Part shown: in pieces, positions 35,346-46,440 of the stretch
Position numbering within the stretch: the stretch's first letter is position 1
How the letters are laid out: every line of letters begins with the position of its first letter
From: Pleurodeles waltl
Taxonomy: Eukaryota; Chordata; Amphibia; Caudata; Salamandridae
Reading direction: 5' to 3'
Length of the DNA stretch: 64,000 bases
NCBI RefSeq assembly: GCF_031143425.1
Contig: NC_090444.1
Span: forward strand, 1,534,242,782-1,534,306,781
The notes under the pieces: generated by a model
Told to the model about the DNA's origin: nothing
The model's input: only the letters and a program-made list of their open reading frames with translations
The model's database searches: none
Made by a program: the position numbers and the translations under genes

Positions 35346-38033
35346 TGTAGGAAGTTGGCTCTGTATGTGCTATTTCAAAGTAAGGAATAGCATGCACAGA
35401 GTCCAAGGGTTCCCCTTAGAGGTAAAATAGTGGTAAAAAGAGATAATACTAATGCTCTATTTTGTGGTAGTGTGGTCGAGCAGTAGGCTTATCCAAGGAG
35501 TAGTGTTAAGCATTTGTTGTACATACACATAGACAATAAATGAGGTACACACACTCAGAGACAAATCCAGCCAATAGGTTTTTATATAGAAAAATATCTT
35601 TTCTTAGTTTATTTTAAGAACCACAGGTTCAAGTTCTACATGTAATATCTCATTCGAAAGGTATTGCAGGTAAGTACTTTAGGAACTTCAAATCATCAAA
35701 ATTGCATGTATACTTTTCAAGTTATTCACAAATAGCTGTTTTAAAAGTGGACACTTAGTGCAATTTTCACAGTTCCTAGGGGAGGTAAGTATTTGTTAGG
35801 TTAACCAGGTAAGTAAGACACTTACAGGGCTTAGTTCTTGGTCCAAGGTAGCCCACCGTTGGCGGTTCAGAGCAACCCCAAAGTCACCACACCAGCAGCT
35901 CAGGGCCGGTCAGGTGCAGAGTTCAAAGTGGTGCCCAAAACACATAGGCTAGAATGGAGAGAAGGGGGTGCCCCGGTTCCGGTCTGCTTGCAGGTAAGTA
36001 CCCGCGTCTTCGGAGGGCAGACCAGGGGGGTTTTGTAGGGCACCGGGGGGACACACAAGCCCACACAGAAATTTCACCCTCAGCAGCGCGGGGGCGGCCG
36101 GGTGCAGTGTAGAAACAAGCGTTGGGTTTGCAATGTTAGTCTATGAGAGATCAACGGATCTCTTCAGCGCTGCAGGCAGGCAAGGGGGGGCTTCCTCGGG
36201 GAAACCTCCACTTGGGCAAGGGAGAGGGACTCCTGGGGGTCACTTCTCCAGTGAAAGTCCGGTCCTTCAGGTCCTGGGGGCTGCGGGTGCAGGGTCTTTT
36301 CCAGGCGTCGGGACTTAGGTTTCAGAGAGTCGCGGTCAGGGGAAGCCTCGGGATTCCCTCTGCAGGCGGCGCTGTGGGGGCTCAGGGGGGACAGGTTTTG
36401 GTACTCACAGTATCAGAGTAGTCCTGGGGTCCCTCCTGAGGTGTCGGATCTCCACCAGCCGAGTCGGGGTCGCCGGGTGCAGTGTTGCAAGTCTCACGCT
36501 TCTTGCGGGGAGCTTGCAGGGTTCTTTAAAGCTGCTGGAAACAAAGTTGCAGCTTTTCTTGGAGCAGGTCCGCTGTCCTCGGGAGTTTCTTGTCTTTTCG
36601 AAGCAGGGGCAGTCCTCAGAGGATGTCGAGGTCGCTGGTCCCGTTGGAAGGCGTCGCTGGAGCAGGATCTTTGGAAGGCAGGAGACAGGCCGGTGAGTTT
36701 CTGGAGCCAAGGCAGTTGTCGTCTTCTGGTCTTCCTCTGCAGGGGTTTTCAGCTAGGCAGTCCTTCTTCTTGTAGTTGCAGGAATCTAATTTTCTAGGGT
36801 TCAGGGTAGCCCTTAAATACTAAATTTAAGGGCGTGTTTAGGTCTGGGGGGTTAGTAGCCAATGGCTACTAGCCCTGAGGGTGGGTACACCCTCTTTGTG
36901 CCTCCTCCCAAGGGGAGGGGGTCACAGTCCTAACCCTATTGGGGGAATCCTCCATCTGCAAGATGGAGGATTTCTAAAAGTTGGAGTCACTTCAGCTCAG
37001 GACACCTTAGGGGCTGTCCTGACTGGCCAGTGACTCCTCCTTGTTGCTTTCTTTGTTCCCTCCAGCCTTGCCGCCAAAAATGGGGGCCGTGGCCGGAGGG
37101 GGCGGGCAACTCCACTAAGCTGCAGTGCCCTGCTGGGCTGTGACAAAGGGGTGAGCCTTTGAGGCTCACCGCCAGGTGTTACAGCTCCTGCCTGGGGGAG
37201 GTGTTAGCATCTCCACCCAGTGCAGGCTTTGTTACTGGCCTCAGAGTGACAAAGGCACTCTCCCCATGGGGCCAGCAACATGTCTCTGGTGTGGCAGGCT
37301 GCTGGAACTAGTCAGCCTACACAGACAGTCGGTTAAGTTTCAGGGGGCACCTCTAAGGTGCCCTCTGGGGTGTGTTTTGCAATAAAATGTACACTGGCAT
37401 CAGTGTGCATTTATTGTGCTGAGAAGTTTGATACCAAACTTCCCAGTTTTCAGTGTAGCCATTATGGTGCTGTGGAGTTCGTGTAAAACAGACTCCCAGA
37501 CCATATACTCTTATGGCTATCCTGCACTTACAATGTCTAAGGTTTTGTTTAGACACTGTAGGGGCACAGTGCTCATGCACTGGTACCCTCACCTATGGTA
37601 TAGTGCACCCTGCCTTAGGGCTGTAAGGCCTGCTAGAGGGGTGTCTTACCTATACTGCATAGGCAGTGAGAGGCTGGCATGGCACCCTGAGGGGAGTGCC
37701 ATGTCGACTTACTCATTTTGTTCTCACTAGCACACACAGGCTTGTAAGCAGTGTGTCTGTGCTGAGTGAGGGGTCTCTAGGGTGGCATAAGACATGCTGC
37801 AGCCCTTAGAGACCTTCCTTGGCATCAGGGCCCTTGGTACTAGAAGTACCAGTTACAAGGGACTTATCTGAATGCCAGGGTGTGCCAATTGTGGATACAA
37901 TGGTACATTTTAGGTGAAGGAACACTGGTGCTGGGGCCTGGTTAGCAGGGTCCCAGCACTCTTCTCAGTCAAGTCAGCATCAGTATCAGGCAAAAAGTGG
38001 GGGGTAACTGCAACAGGGAGCCATTTCTTTACA
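35346..38033 (-). repeat. LTR element 1, right LTR (5' LTR, promoter copy)
   Basis: TGTAGGAAG to TTTCTTTACA, 2688 bp. Transcription would run from here toward lower coordinates. A TATA-like TATTTAAGGG lies on the minus strand at 36810-36819 within an inverted repeat. A possible splice donor (minus-strand GATACT/GTGAGTACC) is at about 36400-36414. The stretch between these is GC-rich and matches the R/U5 style of the other LTRs here. Confidence 0.95.
36810..36832 (-). promoter_or_regulatory. TATA-like box in the 5' LTR of element 1
   Basis: The sequence is a small inverted repeat (CCCTTAAAT, ACTA, then ATTTAAGGG with a one-base offset). On the minus strand it gives TATTTAAGGG about where U3 meets the GC-rich R region. 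The left LTR has the same motif at 31331-31353. Promoter use is inferred. Confidence 0.4.
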
Positions 38034-38038
38034 AGAGA

Positions 38039-38951
38039 GATTTCAATTTGATCCTCTTGTGTCACAGGAAGCCAATGAAGGGACTTGAGAGCAGGTTGGG
38101 AGGATAGATGTCTAGGAACATTATATAGTAGGTGAGTTGCAGCATTTTGTACCACTTGAAGCTTCCATATCCTGGACTTTAGGGCTCCAAAGTACAGAGG
38201 ATTACCAAAATAGAGTCCAGACAGTACAAGCGCCTGGGTGACTATCCTTTTAGATGGAAAAGGGAACAGAGGAAGACTTTTTCTCAAAGCTCTGAGCAAC
38301 CCATGACAGGTTGCTGCTAGTTTTGTAGTCTGAATATCCATGGTGAGGACCTTGTCAAACCAAAACCCCAAGCTTTTTACAGGTGGCTTGGGGAAGGCGG
38401 GGTACCCAGGATTTTAGGCCATCCATGATTGAGCAGAGGAGGGTGGTTACCCAAGATCAGCAACTCAGTCTTTTCCCCATTAAGTTTAAGAGCAGATGAT
38501 TTCATCCAATTAGCCACTGCTGTCAGGCAGGGATATAACGTTGTTTCACAGGGGACCGGGGTATGACTGAACGAAAAGACCAGTTTGGTGTAATTTGCAT
38601 GCAAGATTATCAAGATGCCATAAGCCATCACCAAATCTGCAAATGGGCGCATGTACACATTAAAGAGAATAGGACTTACGGCAGATCCTTGTGGGATGCC
38701 GCAATTTAGTAGAAAGATCTCATATATGCAGTCTTCCTCAAACACCTGGAAAGATCTATTGCTCAAAAAGAGTGTAGTCAGGTAAGCATTTGACCAGACA
38801 CGCCCACCTCTAAGAGTCTTTGAAGAAGAATTCTGTGGCTAACTGTTTCGAAGGCTGTGCTAAGGTCAAGTAGGATAATCCAGCTATACCTCCCTGGTCC
38901 AGCCACATTTTGGCCTTTTCTACTGCTGTCAATAGAGCAGTTTCTGTACTA
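38039..38951 (-). pseudogene. LINE reverse transcriptase, C-terminal half (interrupted copy)
   Basis: Minus strand, continuing from 29486-29868 across LTR element 1. From high to low coordinates: STETALL-type and motif-A-like residues around 38930-38850 (AFETVSHRILLQRL, with frame breaks); motif B CGIPQGSAVSPILFNVYM (about 38702-38650); the catalytic box position reading HANYTKL where YADDTQL is expected (about 38605-38580); KLNGEKTELLILG (about 38485); and the C-terminal ALKSLHWLPVTQE (about 38085-38047). The loss of both catalytic aspartates and the frameshifts mean it is inactive. The 38910-38371 frames run on into the LTR by chance. Confidence 0.85.
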
Positions 38952-39485
38952 TGGGCCAGATGTAGCAAAGGTTTTTACCCACTCTGTGTCTATGGGGAAA
39001 AAGTGTTCGTACATAAGGCCCTATGTTTGGCTCTAAGACGCACCTGTGTAGAGTAGAGAGCGGTAGCTACTCACGGGCTGTGGAAGGGGCAGAGAGCCAT
39101 GGGAGGGAGGAAGGGAGGAAATAAACATTTTATTTAATTGAAAAAAAAAATCACTTACCTCCTCCGCAACGCCTCTCCTCTGTCTCACAACGCACCTTGG
39201 TGCAGGCACAGGCTCCCAGCCTGCCCTGCGCCAATCCTGACGCTGCTCAGAGCCAGGGTGTTCCCAGGCAGACTGGGAGCCTGAGCAGGCTCTCTCTAGC
39301 CCAGTGCATGAGTATTTGGCCGACCCGAGACTTAGTGCTTAGTGCACGTCACCCCCGTGGCCCCACACCTTTCACAGAAAGTGATAATAAACATAGTTTA
39401 TTATCGTTTTCTTTAAAAGGTTTTGCAGCAGCTGCTGCTGGTGAGGGGACAACGCTCCTCCGCCCAAACGGAGGAGCCGCCTCTA
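38952..39485. mobile_element. Unclassified insertion within the LINE
   Basis: This roughly 530-base block interrupts the LINE between RT residues NNHLSELLE (about 39510-39484) and the STETALL region. It starts near ATGGGCCAGATGTAGCAA and includes an A-rich run (39141-39151), a TTTATTA/AATAAAC dyad near 39387-39405 and a GC-rich end. I found no clear target duplication or terminal repeats, and some LINE sequence is lost here, so it may be an insertion plus deletion. It has no coding motif. Confidence 0.45.
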
Positions 39486-40640
39486 GTAATTCAGACAGAT
39501 GGTTGTTGACATGACTTTCCAGGATTTTACTTAGACCTGGCAACAAGGGAATAGGCCTACAGTTTCCAGGGTCTACAGGATCAAAAATTTGCTTTTTAAA
39601 AGGGTTTTTACCATTGCCTGCTTCCATGAAATAGGAACCACTCTTTTATCCAAAGATGAGTTCAAGATCTCGAGCAATGCTGGACTAATCTGTTCTTGCA
39701 CTTAGGCTAAAATAAATGGAGGGACAGGGTTGACTGGGAAACCTGATTTAAGTTTCAACATGATTGGTAAAAGAGCCTCTAAAGTGATCTTTAGAAAGCT
39801 CGTAAGAGCAACATTGCAACTAGGATAAATGAGGTTCCAAGTTTGTGACTGACGGTCAAAAATAGTGAGGCAGAAAGAAAGATAAATATCTTCAATTGTT
39901 TTCACAAAAAACCTAGCAATATCATTGCAACAAGTAGAGTAGATATAGGTTCAGAAGAGAAAGAGTTAGAGAGGGGGGCTGACAATCTGAAATATCTCTC
40001 TATGGATACTAGAGGCAGACTTTATTTTATTGTCATAGAAACTCCTTTTTGCAGCTACAATTTCCGAATGATATATCTTAAGGGTCCCTGTATCTAGTTA
40101 TACTACTTAGTCGGTAGGATCGCCTTCAAAATGTTTCTGCCCTTCAACATTGTTGTTTTAGCAGTTTGAGTTGAGGTGTAAACCAGGGAGCATTTTTTGA
40201 GCCCTGTTTCTTTGTCAGCTTAGTTTTAGGGAAGACAGCATCAAGAGATTGATTAATCCAATGTGTAAATTCAGTATACGCCAGAGCAGGATGTTGATGA
40301 AACTCCCATCTTGTTTCTACCAGCGACTGTCTAAAGGCTTCAATGTTAAGTTTCGACCATCTTCGCTCTGTACACGGGGATGTCCAGTGGTTAAAGGCAG
40401 ATAGGGGAACTCAGTACTGAACAGGATCATAAAATGATCAGACCAGATAACAAGGGAGGGGTCCTGATTTTTTAACCTACATTCATTAGATAAAATAGGG
40501 TCAAGTTAATGTCCCTTCTCATGAGTAGGAGCAGATACTAATTGAGTCAGACCTAGTGCAGGGAGATCCTGCGTAAGCATAGCTGCTTGCGAGTCTGCAC
40601 GGTCCTCAAAATGAAGACTGAGATTGAAGACTGGATGAAC
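39486..40640 (-). pseudogene. LINE endonuclease C-terminus and RT N-terminus (interrupted copy)
   Basis: Minus strand. At 40640-40430 the endonuclease end is visible: LPALGLTQLVSAPTHEKGH, then LDPIL and SDHFMILF, matching the APE-domain pattern of GHxLDxI followed by SDH. A linker ending in NAPWFTPQLKLLKQ follows near 40200-40150. At 39627-39486 the RT start reads FDPVDPGNCRPIPLLPGLSK and then ESHVNNHLSELLEA. Frameshifts and stops separate these pieces. No sequence before the endonuclease could be recognised, so the copy appears 5'-truncated or too decayed. Confidence 0.8.
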
Positions 40641-42061
40641 TTCATTCTTTAGTTATCAACACATCCACGGATTGCTCACTTTGTTAGAAAGAACCACCAT
40701 GTGTCTATATGACTGAGGAACAAAATATGTTTCTGAGACAGGGAACCATGAGAAGAACAATGTTATGTGAGTTGGTAGAATGCACCAAAGGACATATACA
40801 TGTAACAGGTCAGTTTCATTTAACACAAGAAAACTAAAAATCTCCTCTGTGAGTGTCACTATGTCTCGCAGATCTGGACAGTGGGGACTGCGATGGGCAG
40901 TTGCTGTCACTCACAAAGTTTCATATCTAGAAACCATATTGTCAATCATGCTAAAAAAATCACGACATCAAACAGCCCCACGAAAAAGCACTGCCTGTGT
41001 TTTGCATTCCGACAATATATCCAATCATGTACTGAAAATAGCATACAGCAGCCGAAGCGTTATTCAATACTGCAGCCAAGGCAACAGCATAACTTACAGT
41101 TATTCAGACACAGTGGATCTAACATTGTTTGGTATAAGGGACGGGGTCACAAGACCACATTTAGGAACTTTTAGTAACACAGCCTAACAAAGGTACCCTG
41201 TTATCCATGAAACTCAGTGGCCGTAAGTGAAGGGTAGTTTGTAAGGAGGGTAAGTGAAAACGTTCCTGCTTTATAACGTGCTGGTTCCATAAGTACATGA
41301 ACAATAACATATCTTTATAAAAGAGAGAAATACAAACTCAAATTACTGCCTATGTATTGTCTGACATTATAGCACGGGTATTTTCCTGGGGAGAGTGGGC
41401 CAGCCTTTTTTCAGAATAGATTACTCGTTGACGAGGTAAAAATGTACATATTTTCTCCTTAGTATAGAAAAAGGAAGGAGATAATGGTTTTAAGATGTAA
41501 TGACGAAGCTATGGTTTGACCCTTACTGTGGGTGACAAACTGCAAAGGTAATTAAGAAAGTGCACGTCCAGCAGGTTTTGCATTATTCATAAAACATTTA
41601 CAAAAACAATCTGACAAACGTCGAAACCAACCAAATATAATGTGATATTGCGGTGCAGGAAGGCCACAGAATTAATTCCGTAACTTGTGCATATAATAAA
41701 AGCAGAGTACCACAGAGTAAAAAAAGCACATTTAAAGGATGGCATATTTTATCGAAAGGGGTGCAGCAAATAATAGGGTGCATACGAAGATTAGAACAAC
41801 ATAAAGAAGCCTTTTAAACAATGGCTTTCACATCAGTTTTCCGAGTTAAGGCCATAAAGGATTGCAGAACAGGAGTTCAAAACTATACTCTGAAGTTTTG
41901 GGTAACTATTGTGCTTACTGTAATGTAAAGGGCCATGGTTACAGGCAGCCAAATAGCACGGCTAACTTTACTTTAGCTGAGTTTGGAGTACAATGATTAA
42001 TGCAGTGATTTCCTAATTGGAATGGGGATTGGAAATGAGAGCTACTGTGGGCAGTGTGAAT
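40641..42061. other. No recognisable gene
   Basis: An open frame of 135 codons at 40780-41187 (plus) overlaps another and has no recognisable motif. No terminal repeats or RNA genes are seen. Confidence 0.4.
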
Positions 42062-43260
42062 TTGATTTATTTATTTACTTACAACTTGCACAGAGTGTAT
42101 CTCCTAAGTGGCCTCTTGTTGCTAACTAAAGCAAGCAAACACTGGCGAAATGAAGCTCTCTTAATTAAAAAGTAGCGATTTAATTGCTTTCCTGAAAGAC
42201 AAATAGTTAGGGATTTCTCTTGAGCATGACAGAAGGTCATTCCATAATATTGAAGTTTGGTAACGGAAGGATCAACTTCCGCTGCCAACTTTGACTGTTC
42301 TCTGAACATGTAAAAGGGCAGTCCTGGTGATCTTAGGATCCACTTGGGGCAGTATGCCTTCCACTGATAAGCTCCATTAGAGATACCACCTGTATAGAAC
42401 ATTTTATGCACAAGTCACAATGTCAAACTTGATTCTTTGGTCAAAGGGTAACCAATGCAGACCTCCTATTGCTGCTAATGATGTGTCACATTTCTCCAGG
42501 TTGAACACCGTCCTCACTTCTGAAAAATGCTGAAAGTGCTGAAAATGCTGGAGCTTAGCCACTTGAGCCTCGGGCAGGCCCAGCTAAAGGACGCTGCAAC
42601 AGTCCAGTCTGGAAATAATGCAGGATGATTCCATCAGAGCAAACTTCTCCGTGGGGAACAAAGCACATTTTTTTCTCATAGCAATTAGTGTTTTGACGCA
42701 GGAGCTCACTGTTGGTTGGTTGGAAGCCAAATTGCCATCAAGTATTACCCCCAGGAACTTCATTTTATCTGACAAGATATAACTCTGAGTATCATCTGCA
42801 TAAAAAAGGAATTGGCAGTCAAACAAATGAGTCATGCCTTACAGGGGTTGGACAGATAGGTTTAAATATCATGGGTGAAATCGATGGGCCCTGAGGCATG
42901 ATGCTTCCTACTGATTAGAAAGGAGATTGAAACATGGGTAGTCTTAAGGATTGGTGATGAAAATCTAAGAAAGACCAAACCAGTTTGACACTTGTCAACC
43001 TTTTGGTCAATCTTTTCAAAAGCAGCAGAGAGATCTAGTAAGATCACTCTAAAAGCACCATCATCATCCAGAATAAACCTGATATCATCCGTCATTAATA
43101 CTAAGGCAAGTCCTGTGGCTCTTTTAGAGCAAAATCACAGCGTTCTGTCATCTAGCATATTGCACTATTCTAGAAAGCCAGAAAGCTCTTTGGACACCAG
43201 CTTTTATCAGTAATTGTATCTCACAAGACAGGAGTTAAGACCTGGAGCACAGAAGGAGAG
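42062..43260 (-). pseudogene. Third LINE fragment: reverse transcriptase remnants
   Basis: Minus strand. Motif A reads VILLDLSAAFEKIDQKV (about 43046-42995). A motif-B-like PQGPSISPMIF is near 42895, and motif C FLFYADDTQSYI is intact at about 42812-42777. It is followed almost directly by KFLGVILDGNL (about 42763), so a stretch between them is deleted. C-terminal LINE sequence continues to about 42079. The 3' end has an (AAAT)n-like tail at 42062-42079. Frames are broken, so it is inactive. It differs from the two LINEs at 11.8 and 29-41 kb in tail and residues, so it is a separate copy or subfamily. Confidence 0.8.
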
Positions 43261-44219
43261 CAGGGATGATTGTGAAAGCCCTTCACTTATAGAACTGAGG
43301 AGGTATATGACCTCCTAGAATGTTACTGGTCTGAAATTAAATCACCTGAAATTAGGGGTTTCCTTGCATATAAAGTACTGCATTTTTCCATTACAAGTGA
43401 TATTCTTTACAGTTTCATTAAAGATTAGGTGGACTTCTAGGCAAAATAATCTGTCAGTATACTGCATATGTTTTGTGACAGTGGCAATATGAATGCAAGA
43501 CTAAGGGTGAAGAGGAATATTTTTGAGTTTCTAAATTGAATTACTCGAATACTGCCTTTTGGCTATTATAAGAGTTTGTTTGTATTTTTTAGCTGTGTCC
43601 TGTATTTCCATAGAGGTACATTATAGCAGGAAGTCCTTCATTTGTCTTCAGCTTGCCTTGTATGGGGTTTTCCGGGCAGGTCAAGTCCCTGGGCCAGTCT
43701 TTATTCGAGCGGGTAGATTAACTCCCCCCATGCTTGCTCTGTACCCAAAAGCTCAAGGCATTATTAACATGTGTTGAGTTTTGCCCTGGCCAAGTTACCA
43801 TCTACCTCTGTTTTCAAGTGCTTTAGGGCAGTAGACCAGGTTAACACATTTTCAACTTGTAGTTTGGTTGGTTTTACAGAAGGTCATATTGTGGAGAAAG
43901 GACAGTAAATGTGTAACCAGATTAGTTGGTAGTCATTTAAGGACACTGGGACAATATTGTCACTTCTACTCCACAACTCAGAGATAAAACCTATATTCAG
44001 GCAATATCCAGCTGTCTGCATAGGTACTGTGACTGTTTTTGTAATCCAAAGTAGGTCATTAAAGAAGCTGTTGGGAGAGAGATGTTGAAATATAGCTAAC
44101 CAACCATGAGTGGTTCTGGGTATCAATAGACACCAAAAAAGCAACATGCATAATTCCACCTATTACAATACGAATTGCTACAAACAGCCACAAGCCACAG
44201 AGAACATACCTTACTCTTC
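43261..44219. other. No recognisable gene
   Basis: Moderately AT-rich sequence between the LINE fragment and LTR element 2. No coding or repeat motif is supported. Confidence 0.4.
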
Positions 44220-44224
44220 ACCAT

Positions 44225-46402
44225 TGTTAGAAATGGTTTTTTTGGTTGGCAGTCAGGTTGCCCTCTGTCCAAGCAAGAACCCTCACTCTAGTCAGGGTAA
44301 GTCACACACAATCCAAAATCAGCCTGTGCTCACCCTCCGGTAGCTTGGCACGAGCAGTCAGGCTTAACTTAGAAGGCAATGTGTAAAGCATTTGTCTAAT
44401 AAATCATACAACACCATAGCATAACACCACAAAAATACACCACACAGTGTTTAGAAAAATATATAATATTTATCTGGGTATCTTCAGGTCAAAACGATCA
44501 AAGTTGCAATATGAATTTGTAAAGATATCACTGAAAAGTGATATAAAGTGTCATAAGTCTTTAGAAAGTAAACAGAGTCTCTTTCAAACACAAAGTACCA
44601 GGTTTCTGGTGGAAAATCTCCTCAGAGGGCCACAAAGGAAGAGATGCGTGGAAAAAGGGTGTGTGCGTCGATTTCTCCCCAGCACACACAGACTTGCGTC
44701 GTTATTTTCCACGCGGGGAAGTCGAGCGTCATTTTCCGGCGCGCGGACAGTCTCTTTCTGTGGGTCGCGGGGATTACCAGATGTCCCGGGTCTGTGCGTG
44801 GATTTTCCTGCTTGTTTTCCGGCTGCGCGTCGTTCTGCGGGGCTGTGCGTCGAAGTTTCGATCTCACGGCAGGCGTCGCGTCGATTTCTCCTGCGGAGTC
44901 GGGCGGCGTTGTCCTTGCGAGGCCGTGCGTCAAAGTTTTGATCTCACGGCAGGCGTTGCGTCGATTTCTCCTGGGAAGCCGGGCGGCGTTGTCCTTGCGA
45001 GGCCGTGCGTCAAAGTTTCGGTCGTCCCGCAGGCGTTGCGTTGATCAGCGTCGGTGTGCGGCGTTTTTCTTGCCGCAGAACAAGATGGGCATCGAAAAGT
45101 TTGGCGCACGGAGCGTCCAAGAGGAAGAGTGAAGTCTTTTTGGTCCAGAGACTTCAGGGAACAGGAGGCAAGCTCTATCCAAGCCCTTGGAGAGCACTTT
45201 TACAGCCAGGCAAGAGTTCAGCAAGGCAGCAGGCCAACAACAAGGCAGCAGTCCTTTGTAGAAAAGCAGACAGGTGAGTCCTTTGAGCAGCCAGGCAGTT
45301 CTTCTTGGCAGGATGTAGTTTCTGGTTCAGGTTTCTTCTCCAGCAAGTGTCTGATGAGGTAGGGCAGAGGCCCTGTTTTATACTAAGTTGTGCCTTTGAA
45401 GTGGGGGTGACTTCAAAGAGTCTCTAAGAAATGCACCAAGCCCCCTTTCAGTTCAATCCTGTCTGCCAGAGTCCCAGTAGGGGGTGTGGCAGTCCTTTGT
45501 GTGAGGGCCGGCCCTCCACCCTCCCAGCCCAGGAAGACCCATTCAAAATGCAGATGTATGCAAGTGAGGCTGAGTACCCTGTGTTTGGGGTGTGTCTGAG
45601 TGAATGCACAAGGAGCTGTCAACTAAACCTAGCCAGACGTGGATTGAAGGGCACAACAAGATTTTAGTGCAAAGAAATGCTCACTTTCTAAAAGTGGCAT
45701 TTCTAGAATAGTAATATTAAATCCGACTTCACCAGTCAGCAGGATTTTGTATTACCATTCTGGCCATACTAAATATGACCTTCCTGCTCCTTTCAGATCA
45801 GCAGCTGCCACTTCAACAGTGTATGAGGGCAGCCCCAATGTTAGCCTATGAAGGGAGCAGGCCTCACAGTAGTGTAAAAACGAATTTAGGAGTTTTACAC
45901 TACTAGGACATATAACTACCCAGGTACATGTCCTACCTTTTACCTACATAGCACCCTGCTCTAGGGGTTACCTAGGGCACACATTAGGGATGACTTACAT
46001 GTAGTAAAAGGGGAGTTCTAGGCTTGGCAAGTACTTTTAAATGCCAAGTCGAAGTGGCAGTGAAACTGCACACACAGGCCTTGCAATGGCAGGCCTGAGA
46101 CAGGGTTAAGGGGCTACTGAGGTGGGTGGCACAACCAGTGCTGCAGGCCCACTAGTAGCATTTAATCTACCTGCCCTAGGCACATGTAGTGCACTCTACC
46201 AGGGACTTACAAGTAAATTAAATAGTCAATCATGGATAAACCAATCAGTAGTACAATTTACACAGAGAGCATATGCACTTTAGCACTGGTTAGCAGTGGT
46301 AAAGTGCCCAGAGGTCAAAAGCCAACAACAACAGGTCAGAAAAAATAGGAGGAAGGAGGCAAAAAGTTTGGGGATGTCCCTGTCAAAAAGCCAGGTCCAA
46401 CA
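44225..46402 (-). repeat. LTR element 2, left LTR (3' LTR), with three 80-bp units
   Basis: The 80-bp units start at about 44845, 44925 and 45005 (each GTGCGTCRAAG...). They are CpG-rich, unlike the surrounding DNA. A TATA box (minus-strand TATAAAAC) is at 45375-45382. Open frames crossing the repeats in all three plus frames are by-products of the repeat. Confidence 0.95.
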
Positions 46403-46414
46403 TGACCCCCTACC
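46403..46414 (-). promoter_or_regulatory. Polypurine-tract-like sequence of LTR element 2
   Basis: Just inside the left LTR the minus strand reads TAGGGGGTCA. It is short and less pure than the tract of element 1, but is in the expected place. Confidence 0.45.
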
Positions 46415-46440
46415 AGCCTAAAGCCAGGGGAGAACAATCA

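Larger units (their letters stand above)
29869..38033 (-). mobile_element. LTR element 1: complete, young, gag-bearing, pol-less LTR retrotransposon
   Basis: Two LTRs (2686 and 2688 bp, TG...CA ends) flank a 2.79-kb interior, with an exact AGAGA target duplication (29864-29868 and 38034-38038). The interior is almost wholly one minus-strand ORF of 802 codons, so the element reads right to left. A primer-binding-like sequence adjoins the right LTR (the 5' LTR) and a G-rich polypurine tract adjoins the left LTR. I see no reverse transcriptase (YxDD), RNase H, integrase or envelope gene anywhere inside, and there is no room for them. By eye the LTRs differ at about seven places, so insertion is recent. 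Replication would need polymerase and integrase in trans, presumably from a Ty3/gypsy-type relative. It sits inside an older LINE. Confidence 0.95.

Noticed and set aside
38039..38371. Frame 38371-37910 as one protein
   Set aside because: It joins LINE RT sequence to LTR sequence across the insertion site by chance; only the part above 38038 is LINE-derived.
44447..45277. Overlapping Arg/Ser-rich plus-strand frames in both LTRs of element 2
   Set aside because: They cross the CpG-rich 80-bp repeats in all three frames and occur in both LTRs; there is no domain.
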